A stretch of DNA of 21,153 nucleotides from an uncultured Porphyromonadaceae bacterium (GTDB taxonomy: Bacteria > Bacteroidota > Bacteroidia > Bacteroidales > Muribaculaceae), in NCBI GenBank assembly GCA_900546835.1, contig UREH01000020.1:1-21153 (forward strand), written 5' to 3'. The translations under genes were made by a program, and so were the position numbers. The stretch's first letter is position 1; every line of letters begins with the position of its first letter. This document shows positions 1 to 8,027 of the stretch, piece by piece. Below the pieces are notes generated by a model. It saw nothing but the letters and a program-made list of their open reading frames with translations, made no database searches and was not told the DNA's origin.

Positions 1-31
1 GTCGGCAGCGTCAGATGTGTATAAGAGACAG
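1..31 (+). other. Illumina Nextera adapter remnant (not genomic)
   Basis: The first 31 bases match the Nextera Read 1 transposase adapter apart from its first two bases. They end with the 19-base Tn5 mosaic end (positions 13-31, AGATGTGTATAAGAGACAG). This is a library artefact left at the contig end. Genomic sequence starts at 32, so any start codon placed before that, such as the GTG at 17, is false. Confidence 0.97.
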
Positions 32-937
32 ATCATATACTCACATGGAAGAGGGTATCTGCCTTCACTGGGAAACCTTACGTCGCCGCTGGATATAATG
101 TTCTATAAGGCCATCCAGGCCATCGGGCAGCTTATGGTCGTGATGTTCCTCTTCTATTCCGGCTACGGCATAATGGAGTCATACCGTAAGAAACCCGGAT
201 ATCTGAGTGGATTTGCTAAACACAGGATTCTGAAGACTCTCGTGATTTTCGATTTCGCCGTAATCCTGTATATTGCGCTCGGACTGCTGGTTGGCAGGAC
301 TTTCTCGATTCCCGAATATATCCTCGCTTTCGTAGGATGGGAATCACTCGACAATTCCAACTGGTTCGTATTCGACATAATCGCGCTGTATCTTCTGGTT
401 TATCTTGCCCTTGCAGCGCGCAGCAGGTGGAACCTGTCGTCATGGGTATTCTATATTGTAGTATTCGCGTTGTGTGGCGCATTTATTGTCTTTGTTGCCG
501 CCACAAAGAAGGAGAGCTATTGGTATGATACGGTTCTCGCTTTCCCTGCGGGACTCGTTTACTCCGAATTTAAGGAGAAAATCGAACGTGCATTCAGTAA
601 TTACTACTGGCCGTCGCTTGGAGTACTGATTGTAGCGTTCAGCTTGATGTATGGCAGCCGTGGATACCTTACGATGGTTCTGACATGTGTGGTGTTCGCG
701 CTGATACTTGTTCTGGTAACGATGAAGGTGAAACTTAACAACCTCGCGCTCCGTTGGCTGGGAATCAACTGCTTCGGAATATATATACTCCAGCGTATCC
801 CGATGGCTCTGTTCTATGAGTTTGGCCTGACGGCCCATTGGGCGGTATTTTATGTTGCGGTGGTTGCAGCGACGCTGGTGCTTGCAGCGGGGTTCACCAA
901 AGTCACTGGAGTCGTCTGCAAAAAACTTGGTCTGTAG
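32..937 (+). CDS. Acyltransferase 3 family membrane protein, 5'-truncated
   Basis: An open frame of 301 codons runs from the end of the adapter to a TAG at 935-937. The protein is strongly hydrophobic, with about eight or more membrane segments separated by short basic loops such as ESYRKKPGY. The pattern SNWFVFDIIALYLLVYLALA is typical of the acyltransferase-3 (OafA/NodX-like) family, which moves acetyl or other acyl groups onto surface sugars across the inner membrane. The N-terminus is missing, including the first helix where this family has its conserved Arg/His motif, because the contig ends in adapter. It faces the glycosyltransferase operon tail to tail with 8 bp between them, so it probably modifies the same polymer. 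The substrate cannot be read from the sequence. Confidence 0.75.
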   Translation: MIYSHGRGYLPSLGNLTSPLDIMFYKAIQAIGQLMVVMFLFYSGYGIMESYRKKPGYLSGFAKHRILKTLVIFDFAVILYIALGLLVGRTFSIPEYILAFVGWESLDNSNWFVFDIIALYLLVYLALAARSRWNLSSWVFYIVVFALCGAFIVFVAATKKESYWYDTVLAFPAGLVYSEFKEKIERAFSNYYWPSLGVLIVAFSLMYGSRGYLTMVLTCVVFALILVLVTMKVKLNNLALRWLGINCFGIYILQRIPMALFYEFGLTAHWAVFYVAVVAATLVLAAGFTKVTGVVCKKLGL

Positions 938-945
938 GGAATTGC

Positions 946-1968
946 TTAGCAGTGGAATAAGTTGTTGATGCGGACGAACGTTTCAGGACTCTTTTTCAGG
1001 AGGTAAAAGCGCAGCAGGTGCTTGGCGTTCAGACGGTCGGCTTTGCAGGGCTTGCGGCTCATGCAAAGTCCGGAATATAACGAAAGGAGATGCATTTTGG
1101 CGTCGGGCGAGAGTTGAGGCGATCTGGAGATGCGTTTGGCCTGATATACAATCTCTTTCAGTGGTATTGGTTGTTCGCCGCGCTTAAGCAGCGGTGCCAC
1201 CATCGGATAATCGGCGGCCGCCAGAAGGTCCGGCATGACGATGTCGCCGAATTCAGCATCATATTTCTCGCGATGTTTGTTGAAGATATACGCGCGGTTG
1301 TCGGCCAGCGTTGCGCCGCGCATTGAGTCGACAATCATCGACTGTTGTTTCTGACGGTAGAAAAAGAGTATATCGGGTCCGGTCCAGACTGCATCGGGGC
1401 CCTTGCCCGCAAGAAGACGTATCCAGAGTTCCCAGTCCTCGAATCCTTTTCGCATCCGCTCATCGTAACCGCCTATGGCGTCGAAGTCCGCACGGCGCAT
1501 TGCTGCTGTGGCATATAGAGGGTTGTTTATCAGGAGTTGCGCATAATCCTCATATACCACAGGCCATATTTGCTGATGTATGCCGAAACATTGCATCTGC
1601 GGTGCCGCGACCTTTATGTAGCTGTCGGATTGCAGCGCTTTTACACAATTCTCAATATATTCCGGGGCGATTTTGTCGTCGCCGTCGAGAAACACGAGGT
1701 ATTCTCCGTCGGAATGGGCGGCTCCCGTATTCCGGGCGGCCGATAGTCCGTAGTTGTCGGTGTGGAGGAATTTTATGCGCGAATCGCTCTCGCCGTAACG
1801 TGCTGCGATTTCGGCCACATTGTCGGGCGAGCCGTCGTCTACAATAATGGTCTCCCAGTTCGTATATGTCTGGGCCAGTACCGAATCGAGAGCGTCGGGC
1901 AGATATTGCGCCTGATTGTAGGCCGGAATGATTACGGAGACTTTTGGAGAGGTCGTGATACTGGTCAT
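946..1968 (-). CDS. Family 2 glycosyltransferase
   Basis: The 340-residue protein opens with VSVIIPAYNQAQYLPDALDS and VDDGSPDN, the nucleotide-sugar binding core of the GT-A fold. It has the metal-binding motif LDGDD near residue 95 and the acceptor-side motif GFEDWELWIRL near residue 180. Such enzymes add one sugar to a lipid-linked oligosaccharide at the cytoplasmic face of the membrane. The ATG start at 1966-1968 overlaps the stop of the upstream GT4 gene by four bases (ATGA), which points to translational coupling. It is the last gene of the operon. Donor and acceptor sugars are not predictable here. Confidence 0.9.
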   Translation of the reverse strand: MTSITTSPKVSVIIPAYNQAQYLPDALDSVLAQTYTNWETIIVDDGSPDNVAEIAARYGESDSRIKFLHTDNYGLSAARNTGAAHSDGEYLVFLDGDDKIAPEYIENCVKALQSDSYIKVAAPQMQCFGIHQQIWPVVYEDYAQLLINNPLYATAAMRRADFDAIGGYDERMRKGFEDWELWIRLLAGKGPDAVWTGPDILFFYRQKQQSMIVDSMRGATLADNRAYIFNKHREKYDAEFGDIVMPDLLAAADYPMVAPLLKRGEQPIPLKEIVYQAKRISRSPQLSPDAKMHLLSLYSGLCMSRKPCKADRLNAKHLLRFYLLKKSPETFVRINNLFHC

Positions 1969-3296
1969 GATATTGATGGGAATATCCTTACGATGTTTTT
2001 GCGGAAAACTTCCGGGCTGAAATATTCTCTATAAATTGAATGCGAGCGTTTTCCGATTTCAGGTAGACGCATACGGCTGTCGAGAAGTACCTTGATTCCA
2101 TCTGCAAGCGACTGTGCATCGCCGCCCTTTACAAGGAAGCCGTTCTCGCAGTTGCGTATGTAAGCCGCCGTACCGGTATGGTCTGAGACAATCACGGGCT
2201 TGCATAGTTGGAATGCCTCGGTGCATACAATGGGCATAGGGTCGTCGAGCGACGGACAAAGAAGCGCGTCGGAACCGCCCAGCATCTGCATCAACCGGTC
2301 GTGGGGGAGCGCTCCGTGGAACTCAATAACGTTACCTTGTTTTTTCAGCTCTCCGGCCAGGGAATTATTGATTACAGGACCGACAATGTGGATTTTTATT
2401 TGGCTTTTTATGGAGCTGTCGAGCAGTTGAAGTGCCTTAAGGAGTATATGATGCCCCTTGCGCTTGTCGATGGCTCCGGCCATAAGAATATGAAGCTTTC
2501 TGGCATCGGACGTAGGGGCGTCGGCCCGGAATTCGGTTGCGTCTATACCGTAAAGCAGCGTGCAGAGTCTTTCCGGGTGTTGCATTCTTTTGGCTGCGTG
2601 GTTTCTTGCCCATTCGCCTACTACGTATATCTCGTTGTAGGGCTTCAGAAAGGAGTCAAGATTGTCGATTCCGAGGATTTCGTAGGTCCGTTCGGCTTCG
2701 TGAATCCATGCAATCAGGCGACTTCCGGAAAGGTGAAGCCACCGGCATTGCTTTACGGCGTCGAGTGTATTGACCAGTATCGTCCCGAAGGAGTTGAAGA
2801 AAGCTTCCATCCGCTTGTCGCGGCGGTTGAAGGCTAATCCGCTCAACCATGTCTGACGGTCGGCTACAACCGTTATCCCTGCCTTTTGGGCTTCGTCGGT
2901 CAGCGGCCCGTTTTTCAGGGCGAATATTATGGGGTTATAACCGATGGCCTTCAGTTCGACAGCAAGGGTGAGTAGCGCGCGCGGAGCGCCCGTAAGAGAC
3001 ATCTCATGCGATACGAGAAGTACATCCTTCGGATTGCCCGGGGAGTGGGCCGACAGAATGTCACCGTTTACAGTGGGTTCCGGAGCTTTTTTGAATCTTC
3101 CGGGATGAAGACTGCGGTAGAGCAGATGTTTTGCCTTCAGTTTCAGCCAGAGACTGCCGTCGGGATATTCATTGCGGAACTCATCGAGCAGGGCGGACGT
3201 TACGGCAGACGGCACCGACGGGTCGTGGAAACTACGGCGCACTATATCGTACGCCTCTCGGGGGGATGTAGGTTGTTGCTCGTGGTTGGTCTGCAT
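1965..3296 (-). CDS. Family 4 (GT-B fold) glycosyltransferase
   Basis: Starting at the ATG at 3296 gives 443 residues. The open frame continues upstream to 3521, but that stretch is low-complexity, would run over the end of the preceding GT2 gene and has no GT homology. The N-terminal domain holds VLLVSHEMSLTGAPRALLTL (glycine-rich acceptor side). The C-terminal domain holds the GT4 signature SLDDPMPIVCTEAFQLCKPV, with the paired glutamate region that binds the nucleotide sugar. It ends by a 4-base overlap with the next GT2 gene and begins 47 bp after the previous one. It probably extends the repeat unit of the surface polysaccharide. The particular sugar is unknown. Confidence 0.88.
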   Translation of the reverse strand: MQTNHEQQPTSPREAYDIVRRSFHDPSVPSAVTSALLDEFRNEYPDGSLWLKLKAKHLLYRSLHPGRFKKAPEPTVNGDILSAHSPGNPKDVLLVSHEMSLTGAPRALLTLAVELKAIGYNPIIFALKNGPLTDEAQKAGITVVADRQTWLSGLAFNRRDKRMEAFFNSFGTILVNTLDAVKQCRWLHLSGSRLIAWIHEAERTYEILGIDNLDSFLKPYNEIYVVGEWARNHAAKRMQHPERLCTLLYGIDATEFRADAPTSDARKLHILMAGAIDKRKGHHILLKALQLLDSSIKSQIKIHIVGPVINNSLAGELKKQGNVIEFHGALPHDRLMQMLGGSDALLCPSLDDPMPIVCTEAFQLCKPVIVSDHTGTAAYIRNCENGFLVKGGDAQSLADGIKVLLDSRMRLPEIGKRSHSIYREYFSPEVFRKNIVRIFPSIS

Positions 3297-3343
3297 GACG
3301 GCGGCGGTTGGATATTTTGAGAGTGAGGCCGGACTTGCCGGAC

Positions 3344-4303
3344 TTAATGATGTCTGTTCAGACGGCGGTTGAGAAGTGCGGTTCCTATGAGGCGACCCAA
3401 GGCAAAGTACCGGAGAATTTTTCGCTGGTGGCGGTTGAGCGAGTGCGCAAGTAGCGGAAATCTCTTTGTGTCTTCGCGTACCTGCATAAGGTCTTCTGCC
3501 AGTCCCTCTGCCCTCCGCCATTCAAGGCGCTGGAAGGTAGTCACCTTGTGGTAGAATGCCATCGGTTCGGCCAGAGCATCGGCATATGGTGAGGCCATTA
3601 TATATTTATCAATCAGCCTGATGTGGTTGAGGTAACTTTGGAATTTCCTGTCGTCGGGCGTTTCGGAAACTTTACTTGGGACTCTCTGGGTATAGACGAA
3701 GGCGGGGTGCGGGTAAGATGCCACTTTTCGCGCTGCGAGGAGTATCTGCGTTTTCCATATGGCATCTTCTCCGAGGAGCATCCCTTCGGAGGTGTATGTC
3801 ATGTCTTTAACAAGATTTCTGCGCAGAAGCACCGAGAGCGTCCAGTGGCCGCGGTCACTGAGTATCGCCCCCAGTTGTCCTACGCCGCTCGTCGTAGAAT
3901 GGGCGGGGCGAGAGGCGGTTTCCACACCGTCGGTGTACCGGATGGTGAATTCTGGTTCAACCATATCTATGTCGGTATCAGCCTCGGCGACAGCAAGCAT
4001 TCCGGCAAGTGCTCCTGGCAACATTATGTCGTCGGAATCATGGAAGTACAGGCATTCGCTTTCCGAAGCCCCGTCGCCGGCTATGCGGGCCGCAGAAGGG
4101 CCTCCATTGGCTTGCGATATGATTTTCACCCGGCTGTCGTGTCCGTATTTTTCGTTGAGAAGTTTGAGCGAATTGTCTGTGCTTCCGTCGTTTACGGCGA
4201 TGATTTCAAAATCGGCTCCTTTCTGCGCGAGCACCGATCCTAACGACTCCGCCAGAGTTACGGCGGAATTGTAGACGGGTATTATGACGTTTATCTTTGG
4301 CAT
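3344..4303 (-). CDS. Family 2 glycosyltransferase
   Basis: A GT-A enzyme of 319 residues when started at the ATG at 4303, where the protein begins MPKINVIIPVYNS. The open frame reaches 4324 only by using a TTG, which is less likely. Visible motifs are VNDGSTDN, the donor loop ANGGPSAAR and the metal motif FHDSDD, a slight variant of the usual LDxDD. The C-terminal third is basic and contains WRRAEGL, perhaps for membrane contact. It follows the asparagine-synthase-like gene by about 60 bp and precedes the GT4 gene. It is inferred to add a sugar during assembly of the same surface polymer. Confidence 0.88.
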   Translation of the reverse strand: MPKINVIIPVYNSAVTLAESLGSVLAQKGADFEIIAVNDGSTDNSLKLLNEKYGHDSRVKIISQANGGPSAARIAGDGASESECLYFHDSDDIMLPGALAGMLAVAEADTDIDMVEPEFTIRYTDGVETASRPAHSTTSGVGQLGAILSDRGHWTLSVLLRRNLVKDMTYTSEGMLLGEDAIWKTQILLAARKVASYPHPAFVYTQRVPSKVSETPDDRKFQSYLNHIRLIDKYIMASPYADALAEPMAFYHKVTTFQRLEWRRAEGLAEDLMQVREDTKRFPLLAHSLNRHQRKILRYFALGRLIGTALLNRRLNRHH

Positions 4304-4366
4304 AGAAAGCGGATTTTGGTGCAATTATAAGGCCGGAAGATGACAAGGAGTTCTCGAGGGCTGTAT

Positions 4367-5410
4367 TTAGTCGAAAAGGTTGAGGAAGAGTTCGGCGCAC
4401 CAGAGCTGCCATTTCTGATTGCCGGTCAGGCCGGACATCGGTATGTCCCGGCGGAATTCCTCTCGGCGAGGGCCCTCCCAATTCTCGAAAATCTTGTCGA
4501 CCGGGCGGGGCATCGGTATCTTGAATGGGATTTCAAGTTCAGGATATTTCATGGCGTAGAGTCCCCGTACAAGGTATTTGGGTTCGCCATTGCGAACGCG
4601 CTCCATATCCAGAGGCTCGGCCATTGTGAGCCGAGCATAGGGATCGTAGTATGGAAGCTGCGCTACTCCGAAGGCGTTCCAGTATGAACCCGACGACTCC
4701 ACGGAAAACACCTCGTCCATAAACCGCATATAGTCTATCCCGGTATCGCCCCTACGGTATTTTTCAAAAAGCTCATATTGCGACACCGGCTCTTTCAGCA
4801 CCAGCTCCGGCTCCAGGAAGGTGTAGCGTTTCGCAAACCCCTCGTAGTCCCACTTCGGGCTTATGAGCTTATCCATCCCTCCGAAAATCAGGTCAGCGCT
4901 TTCGCCTACTATCACCATCTCAACGCCATCTTTTTTCGCTTGGATGGCTGCCTTGTAGATTTGAGGCTCGATGGAATGTACGGGCGCATTCTTGGCCGCC
5001 ATCACTATGGGGGTATACTTCTTGTAGTCGTCGAATGTTATCTCGATAAGATGATGGATGAGGCCGAACTTCTCGCAGTAGTAGCGTGCTCGCTTCACGT
5101 CGTCGTCGAACACTCCCGTTGCCGATGTAAACGTATAGGCATGGCTCCCCGGCTTGAGATATGCCGCCAGATTGGCCGAATCCATCCCTCCGGAGAGAAG
5201 GATGCCGATGTTCTCATACCGGGCATACAGCTGCTCGAACTGCTTGGCAATCTCGCGGTCGATGTCGGCCGATGTCCTGACCGGAATCTGGTCGGCTTTA
5301 CCAATCGGTTCGAAGTTGCGGTGGCGGAATCCTTTGTAGAAGTCCACCCCATCTTTCCAGATGTAGCGGAAAGCCATATATGAGCTGAGACAGAAATTCT
5401 TATTCTCCAT
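4367..5410 (-). CDS. Asparagine-synthase-like ATP-dependent amide ligase, no glutaminase domain
   Basis: This 347-residue protein matches only the synthetase half of AsnB. The PP-loop SGGMDS is at residues 73-78 for ATP pyrophosphate binding. GESAD followed by FGGM at about 169-179 corresponds to the SGEGSDEVFGGY loop of AsnB, keeping its first Glu and the Asp but having Leu for the second acidic residue. The N-terminal 40 residues resemble the AsnB linker (YMAFRYIWKDGVDFYKGF). The N-terminal Cys glutaminase domain is absent, so it must use free ammonia, an amine, or a partner. Relatives activate a carboxylate as acyl-AMP and form an amide. Its start overlaps the end of the TagD-like gene by 11 bases. 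A role in amidating a sugar acid or joining an amine to the surface polymer is inference. Confidence 0.8.
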   Translation of the reverse strand: MENKNFCLSSYMAFRYIWKDGVDFYKGFRHRNFEPIGKADQIPVRTSADIDREIAKQFEQLYARYENIGILLSGGMDSANLAAYLKPGSHAYTFTSATGVFDDDVKRARYYCEKFGLIHHLIEITFDDYKKYTPIVMAAKNAPVHSIEPQIYKAAIQAKKDGVEMVIVGESADLIFGGMDKLISPKWDYEGFAKRYTFLEPELVLKEPVSQYELFEKYRRGDTGIDYMRFMDEVFSVESSGSYWNAFGVAQLPYYDPYARLTMAEPLDMERVRNGEPKYLVRGLYAMKYPELEIPFKIPMPRPVDKIFENWEGPRREEFRRDIPMSGLTGNQKWQLWCAELFLNLFD

Positions 5411-5867
5411 TGTCGGTCGTGTTTAGATGTTCTTTATTGATAGCTGTATGGGGGTTGTCGCGAACCTGCCCCAGAGCCTTGTTTATCAGCGTCGACGAAA
5501 CACCTTTGGTATACGGGAAATATACAATCTTTATCCCTTCGGCCTGGAATTCCTTCTCGTAGGCCTCCCATTTTGCGGTGCCATACCAGTCGTCACCCAC
5601 AAATAGCAGCGAGGCCCCCAGCTTTTTACACATCGAGAGCTTGTCCATATCGCTCTGGGGCACCACGGCATCGACAAACCGGATGTTTCTTACAATCTCC
5701 GCGCGGTCCTCATAGGGAATCATGGCGTGCTTCCCCTTGTAGGTTACAAGATCATCGGTCGTGACGCCGACAATCAGCTTGTCGCACATCCCCTTCGCGT
5801 TTTTCAGCAGATTGAGATGCCCTATATGAAAAAGGTCGAAAACTCCGGCTGTATACCCTATTGTCAT
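5400..5867 (-). CDS. TagD-like cytidylyltransferase (glycerol-3-phosphate type)
   Basis: A compact 155-residue nucleotidyltransferase. GVFDLFHIGHLNLL carries the HxGH catalytic pair at His14 and His17, the numbering seen in Bacillus TagD, and VGDDW is near residue 90. The family's second signature, RTxGIST, appears as YTKGVSST at 119-126, so the usual Arg is Tyr. TagD makes CDP-glycerol from CTP and glycerol 3-phosphate, and the fold also covers other CDP- or ADP-forming enzymes. It starts 9 bp after the CDP-glycerol transferase-like gene and overlaps the ligase gene after it, which supports a joint task of making the activated donor. Glycerol phosphate is the best guess for its substrate, but the changed signature leaves this open. 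Confidence 0.78.
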   Translation of the reverse strand: MTIGYTAGVFDLFHIGHLNLLKNAKGMCDKLIVGVTTDDLVTYKGKHAMIPYEDRAEIVRNIRFVDAVVPQSDMDKLSMCKKLGASLLFVGDDWYGTAKWEAYEKEFQAEGIKIVYFPYTKGVSSTLINKALGQVRDNPHTAINKEHLNTTDNGE

Positions 5868-5876
5868 GGCTTTTGG

Positions 5877-7247
5877 TTATGGTTGATGAGGTTTGTCTGT
5901 GGTCGGTTCGGGTTTTATGGCGTCGGGTTGACGGCGTTGGCCGAGCTCCCAGCCGAACGATTCAAGCAGGTCGGCGTATACGGCTGTCGAGGCGTCGGCG
6001 TTTCCCGCTGTCTGGAAAATTTCGGAAGCAAGCGTCTGATGGCGCACGCTGCTCATCGTGTCGGCGCCCCCCAGCACCACCTCCTCTATAAACGTCTCAA
6101 CTCCCTCGGGGTCTGTGGCAAAGTAGTGGGCATCGATGCAGGCCCTCCCCAGGCGGTTGAGTGGAGCTATGGTCGCTGCCCTGTCGCGAGCCGTGAAAAG
6201 AACGGGCTTGTCAACGTAAAGATATTCGCATGCAAACGAACCGCTGTTGTGAATCATCGCGTCGGAGGTCTTGAAAAGGTCGGTATATTCGCCCGTTTCC
6301 AGCTGGGTGTTTGCCATCTCGTCCCATTGGCGGTAGAATTCCGCAGCGCGCTCCCTCCCCCAGTCGGGATGCTTGCATAGCTCGGTGAAAAGCGAAGGGT
6401 GGGGCTTGAACGCTATCTGGAGAGTATCTTTATATCTCCGGGCTATACGGAGCATTTCGTCGGCCACCCACAGAACGTCCGGCCGGTTGAAAAGTTCGTT
6501 GGCGAATATCTGGAAATGCGGAGCCCAGATAATCCGCTTGCGGGTAAGCCCGTCGCCAACAGATTTCCAGGGATCGCGCCGCGCCGGAGCGGTCAGCTCG
6601 CTTCGACGGAAGTCGCCTGCCACCCTCGTGTTTTCCCCGAAGTTGTTGCAGAAGCGGGCGCATAGCTCCGCATACACCGGATATTGAACATAGTGCCTCC
6701 AAGCGTAGTTCACCAGCCCGTTGTTCAGCAGCTCGGGAGTATCGACGGGTGTCAGGCCGTAGGGCACATAGACAAGCAGGCAGTCGAGATTATGCCTCCA
6801 TTCCATAGAGTTGTCGTAGCATCCGTCGTATGGCTGGGGGTAGAATATAATGTCGGGCTTGAATTCCGCCTTCAGGCGGTCGAAAGCCGATGGCTCCTCA
6901 ATACATTCGAAGTCGAACTGCTTCGATTTGAAATGATCGGTGAGCGCGTTACGGCACTTTTCGTACTCCTCGCCGCTGTATTTCGCGAACGGGCGTATGC
7001 AGATGCCGACGTTCATACGGCTGTCGCGTTTCATAAGCCGGTACAGCTCGTCGAAACGCCACATAGGCAGCGATGAGGCTATGAACAGCACATTTACCTT
7101 CCCCTTTTGCCTGATGCGCCTTACGATTTTCCTGTACCGCCTGTTCTGGCGCGGAATATGATGCTCGAACACATATTTGAGGCGTCGCTGCCTGTTCTCG
7201 TCGAGGAGAGGCAGTACGCGTTTCAATATGCTGTGTCGGAGGTGCAT
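5877..7247 (-). CDS. CDP-glycerol glycerophosphotransferase-like protein
   Basis: The 456-residue protein is basic at its N-terminus with no clear membrane span. Its C-terminal half shows the order of motifs of the TagB/TagF family: VPYGLTPVDTP (161-171), IWAPHFQ (240-246), KPHP (281-284) and SDAMIHNSGSFACEY with KPVLF (328-351). The family transfers glycerol or ribitol phosphate from a CDP donor to a lipid-linked acceptor. The usual HG before the TP of the first motif is YG here, and DYSS is HNSGS, so it is a divergent member. It lies between the TarI/IspD-like and TagD-like genes, the two likely sources of CDP-polyol donors. It is probably a polyol-phosphate transferase for a surface polymer. 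Confidence 0.72.
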   Translation of the reverse strand: MHLRHSILKRVLPLLDENRQRRLKYVFEHHIPRQNRRYRKIVRRIRQKGKVNVLFIASSLPMWRFDELYRLMKRDSRMNVGICIRPFAKYSGEEYEKCRNALTDHFKSKQFDFECIEEPSAFDRLKAEFKPDIIFYPQPYDGCYDNSMEWRHNLDCLLVYVPYGLTPVDTPELLNNGLVNYAWRHYVQYPVYAELCARFCNNFGENTRVAGDFRRSELTAPARRDPWKSVGDGLTRKRIIWAPHFQIFANELFNRPDVLWVADEMLRIARRYKDTLQIAFKPHPSLFTELCKHPDWGRERAAEFYRQWDEMANTQLETGEYTDLFKTSDAMIHNSGSFACEYLYVDKPVLFTARDRAATIAPLNRLGRACIDAHYFATDPEGVETFIEEVVLGGADTMSSVRHQTLASEIFQTAGNADASTAVYADLLESFGWELGQRRQPDAIKPEPTTDKPHQP

Positions 7248-7271
7248 TGTGGAGCCGTGTGGTGTAGGTGT

Positions 7272-7964
7272 TTAATGGCTTAGCAGCCGTTCGATTGTCC
7301 GGAGATCTTCGCTGTAGGTCAGTTTGATGTTGTTGCGGTTGCCGTTCACTATTCTGATGGGAACGTCAGGGCAGTATCTGGCCACAACGCCGCAATCGTC
7401 GGTGGTCACGAATTCCGGGTCGGCGAGTCCTGCTTCGTAGGCTCGCCGGATGACACTGAGACGGAACCCCTGCGGAGTCTGTACATTGCGCAGACGAGCG
7501 CGCGAGGGAATCGATGCTACAACACCGTTGTCTGTGGCCTCGAGAATCGTATCGGTGGTGGCTACAGCCGCCGTCGCGGCACTGAATTCGGCGAGGGCGC
7601 CGACTACATTCGATATGACGTCTGCGCCGACGCAAGGCCGCGCCGCGTCGTGGAATATCAGGTTGCATTCATCGCCCGCACCATAGGCACGAATCGCCGC
7701 AACGCTCGATTCGTAGCGTTCCGACCCTCCGGCTATTATTTTCCGGGTTTTGCGATAGCCGTTTGCATGGCATAGCGCCTCTACCTTCTGGCAGCAGTCC
7801 GGAGCGACCACAACGCAGATTTCCTCTATCGCCGGATGCCGTTCGAACGCCTCGATGCTGTGTTCGAGCACCGTTTTTCCGGCAACCACAATATACTGCT
7901 TGGGGGTGGACTCGCCAAGACGAGTCCCTTTCCCTGCTGCAAGTATTACGGCGATATTCTTCAT
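7272..7964 (-). CDS. IspD/TarI family cytidylyltransferase
   Basis: A 230-residue CTP-dependent cytidylyltransferase with LAAGKGTRLG at 8-17, PKQY at 21-24, HDAARP at 105-110, TPQGF at 163-167, TTDD at 187-190 and NIKLT at 212-216. These cover the CTP-binding and polyol-phosphate-binding sites. Two roles are possible: IspD of the non-mevalonate isoprenoid pathway (methylerythritol 4-phosphate), or a TarI/Bcs1-like enzyme making CDP-ribitol for surface polymers. The TTDDCG region and the genes that follow favour the second; no TarJ-like reductase is adjacent, which weakens it. It lies 24 bp before the glycerophosphotransferase-like gene and 63 bp after yidC, with no clear promoter of its own. 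A gene symbol is withheld because of this ambiguity. Confidence 0.8.
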   Translation of the reverse strand: MKNIAVILAAGKGTRLGESTPKQYIVVAGKTVLEHSIEAFERHPAIEEICVVVAPDCCQKVEALCHANGYRKTRKIIAGGSERYESSVAAIRAYGAGDECNLIFHDAARPCVGADVISNVVGALAEFSAATAAVATTDTILEATDNGVVASIPSRARLRNVQTPQGFRLSVIRRAYEAGLADPEFVTTDDCGVVARYCPDVPIRIVNGNRNNIKLTYSEDLRTIERLLSH

Positions 7965-8007
7965 CTGTAGATGTGGTCGTTGGATGGTCGTTTCGTCCGG
8001 ATAGTGT

Positions 8008-8026
8008 GAGTGTTATGTCAACACTC
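8008..8026 (-). terminator. Small hairpin just after yidC
   Basis: A perfect 7-bp stem, GAGTGTT paired with AACACTC, encloses a 5-base loop. It begins one base past the yidC stop on the minus strand. No T-run follows, so it is a weak terminator at best and may only protect the mRNA 3' end or attenuate read-through into the polysaccharide genes. Confidence 0.35.
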
Positions 8027-8027
8027 C

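Noticed and set aside
3297..3521. N-terminal extension of the GT4 gene to 3521
   Set aside because: It would overlap the upstream GT2 coding region and adds a Pro/Ser-rich sequence without homology; the ATG at 3296 fits the operon spacing.
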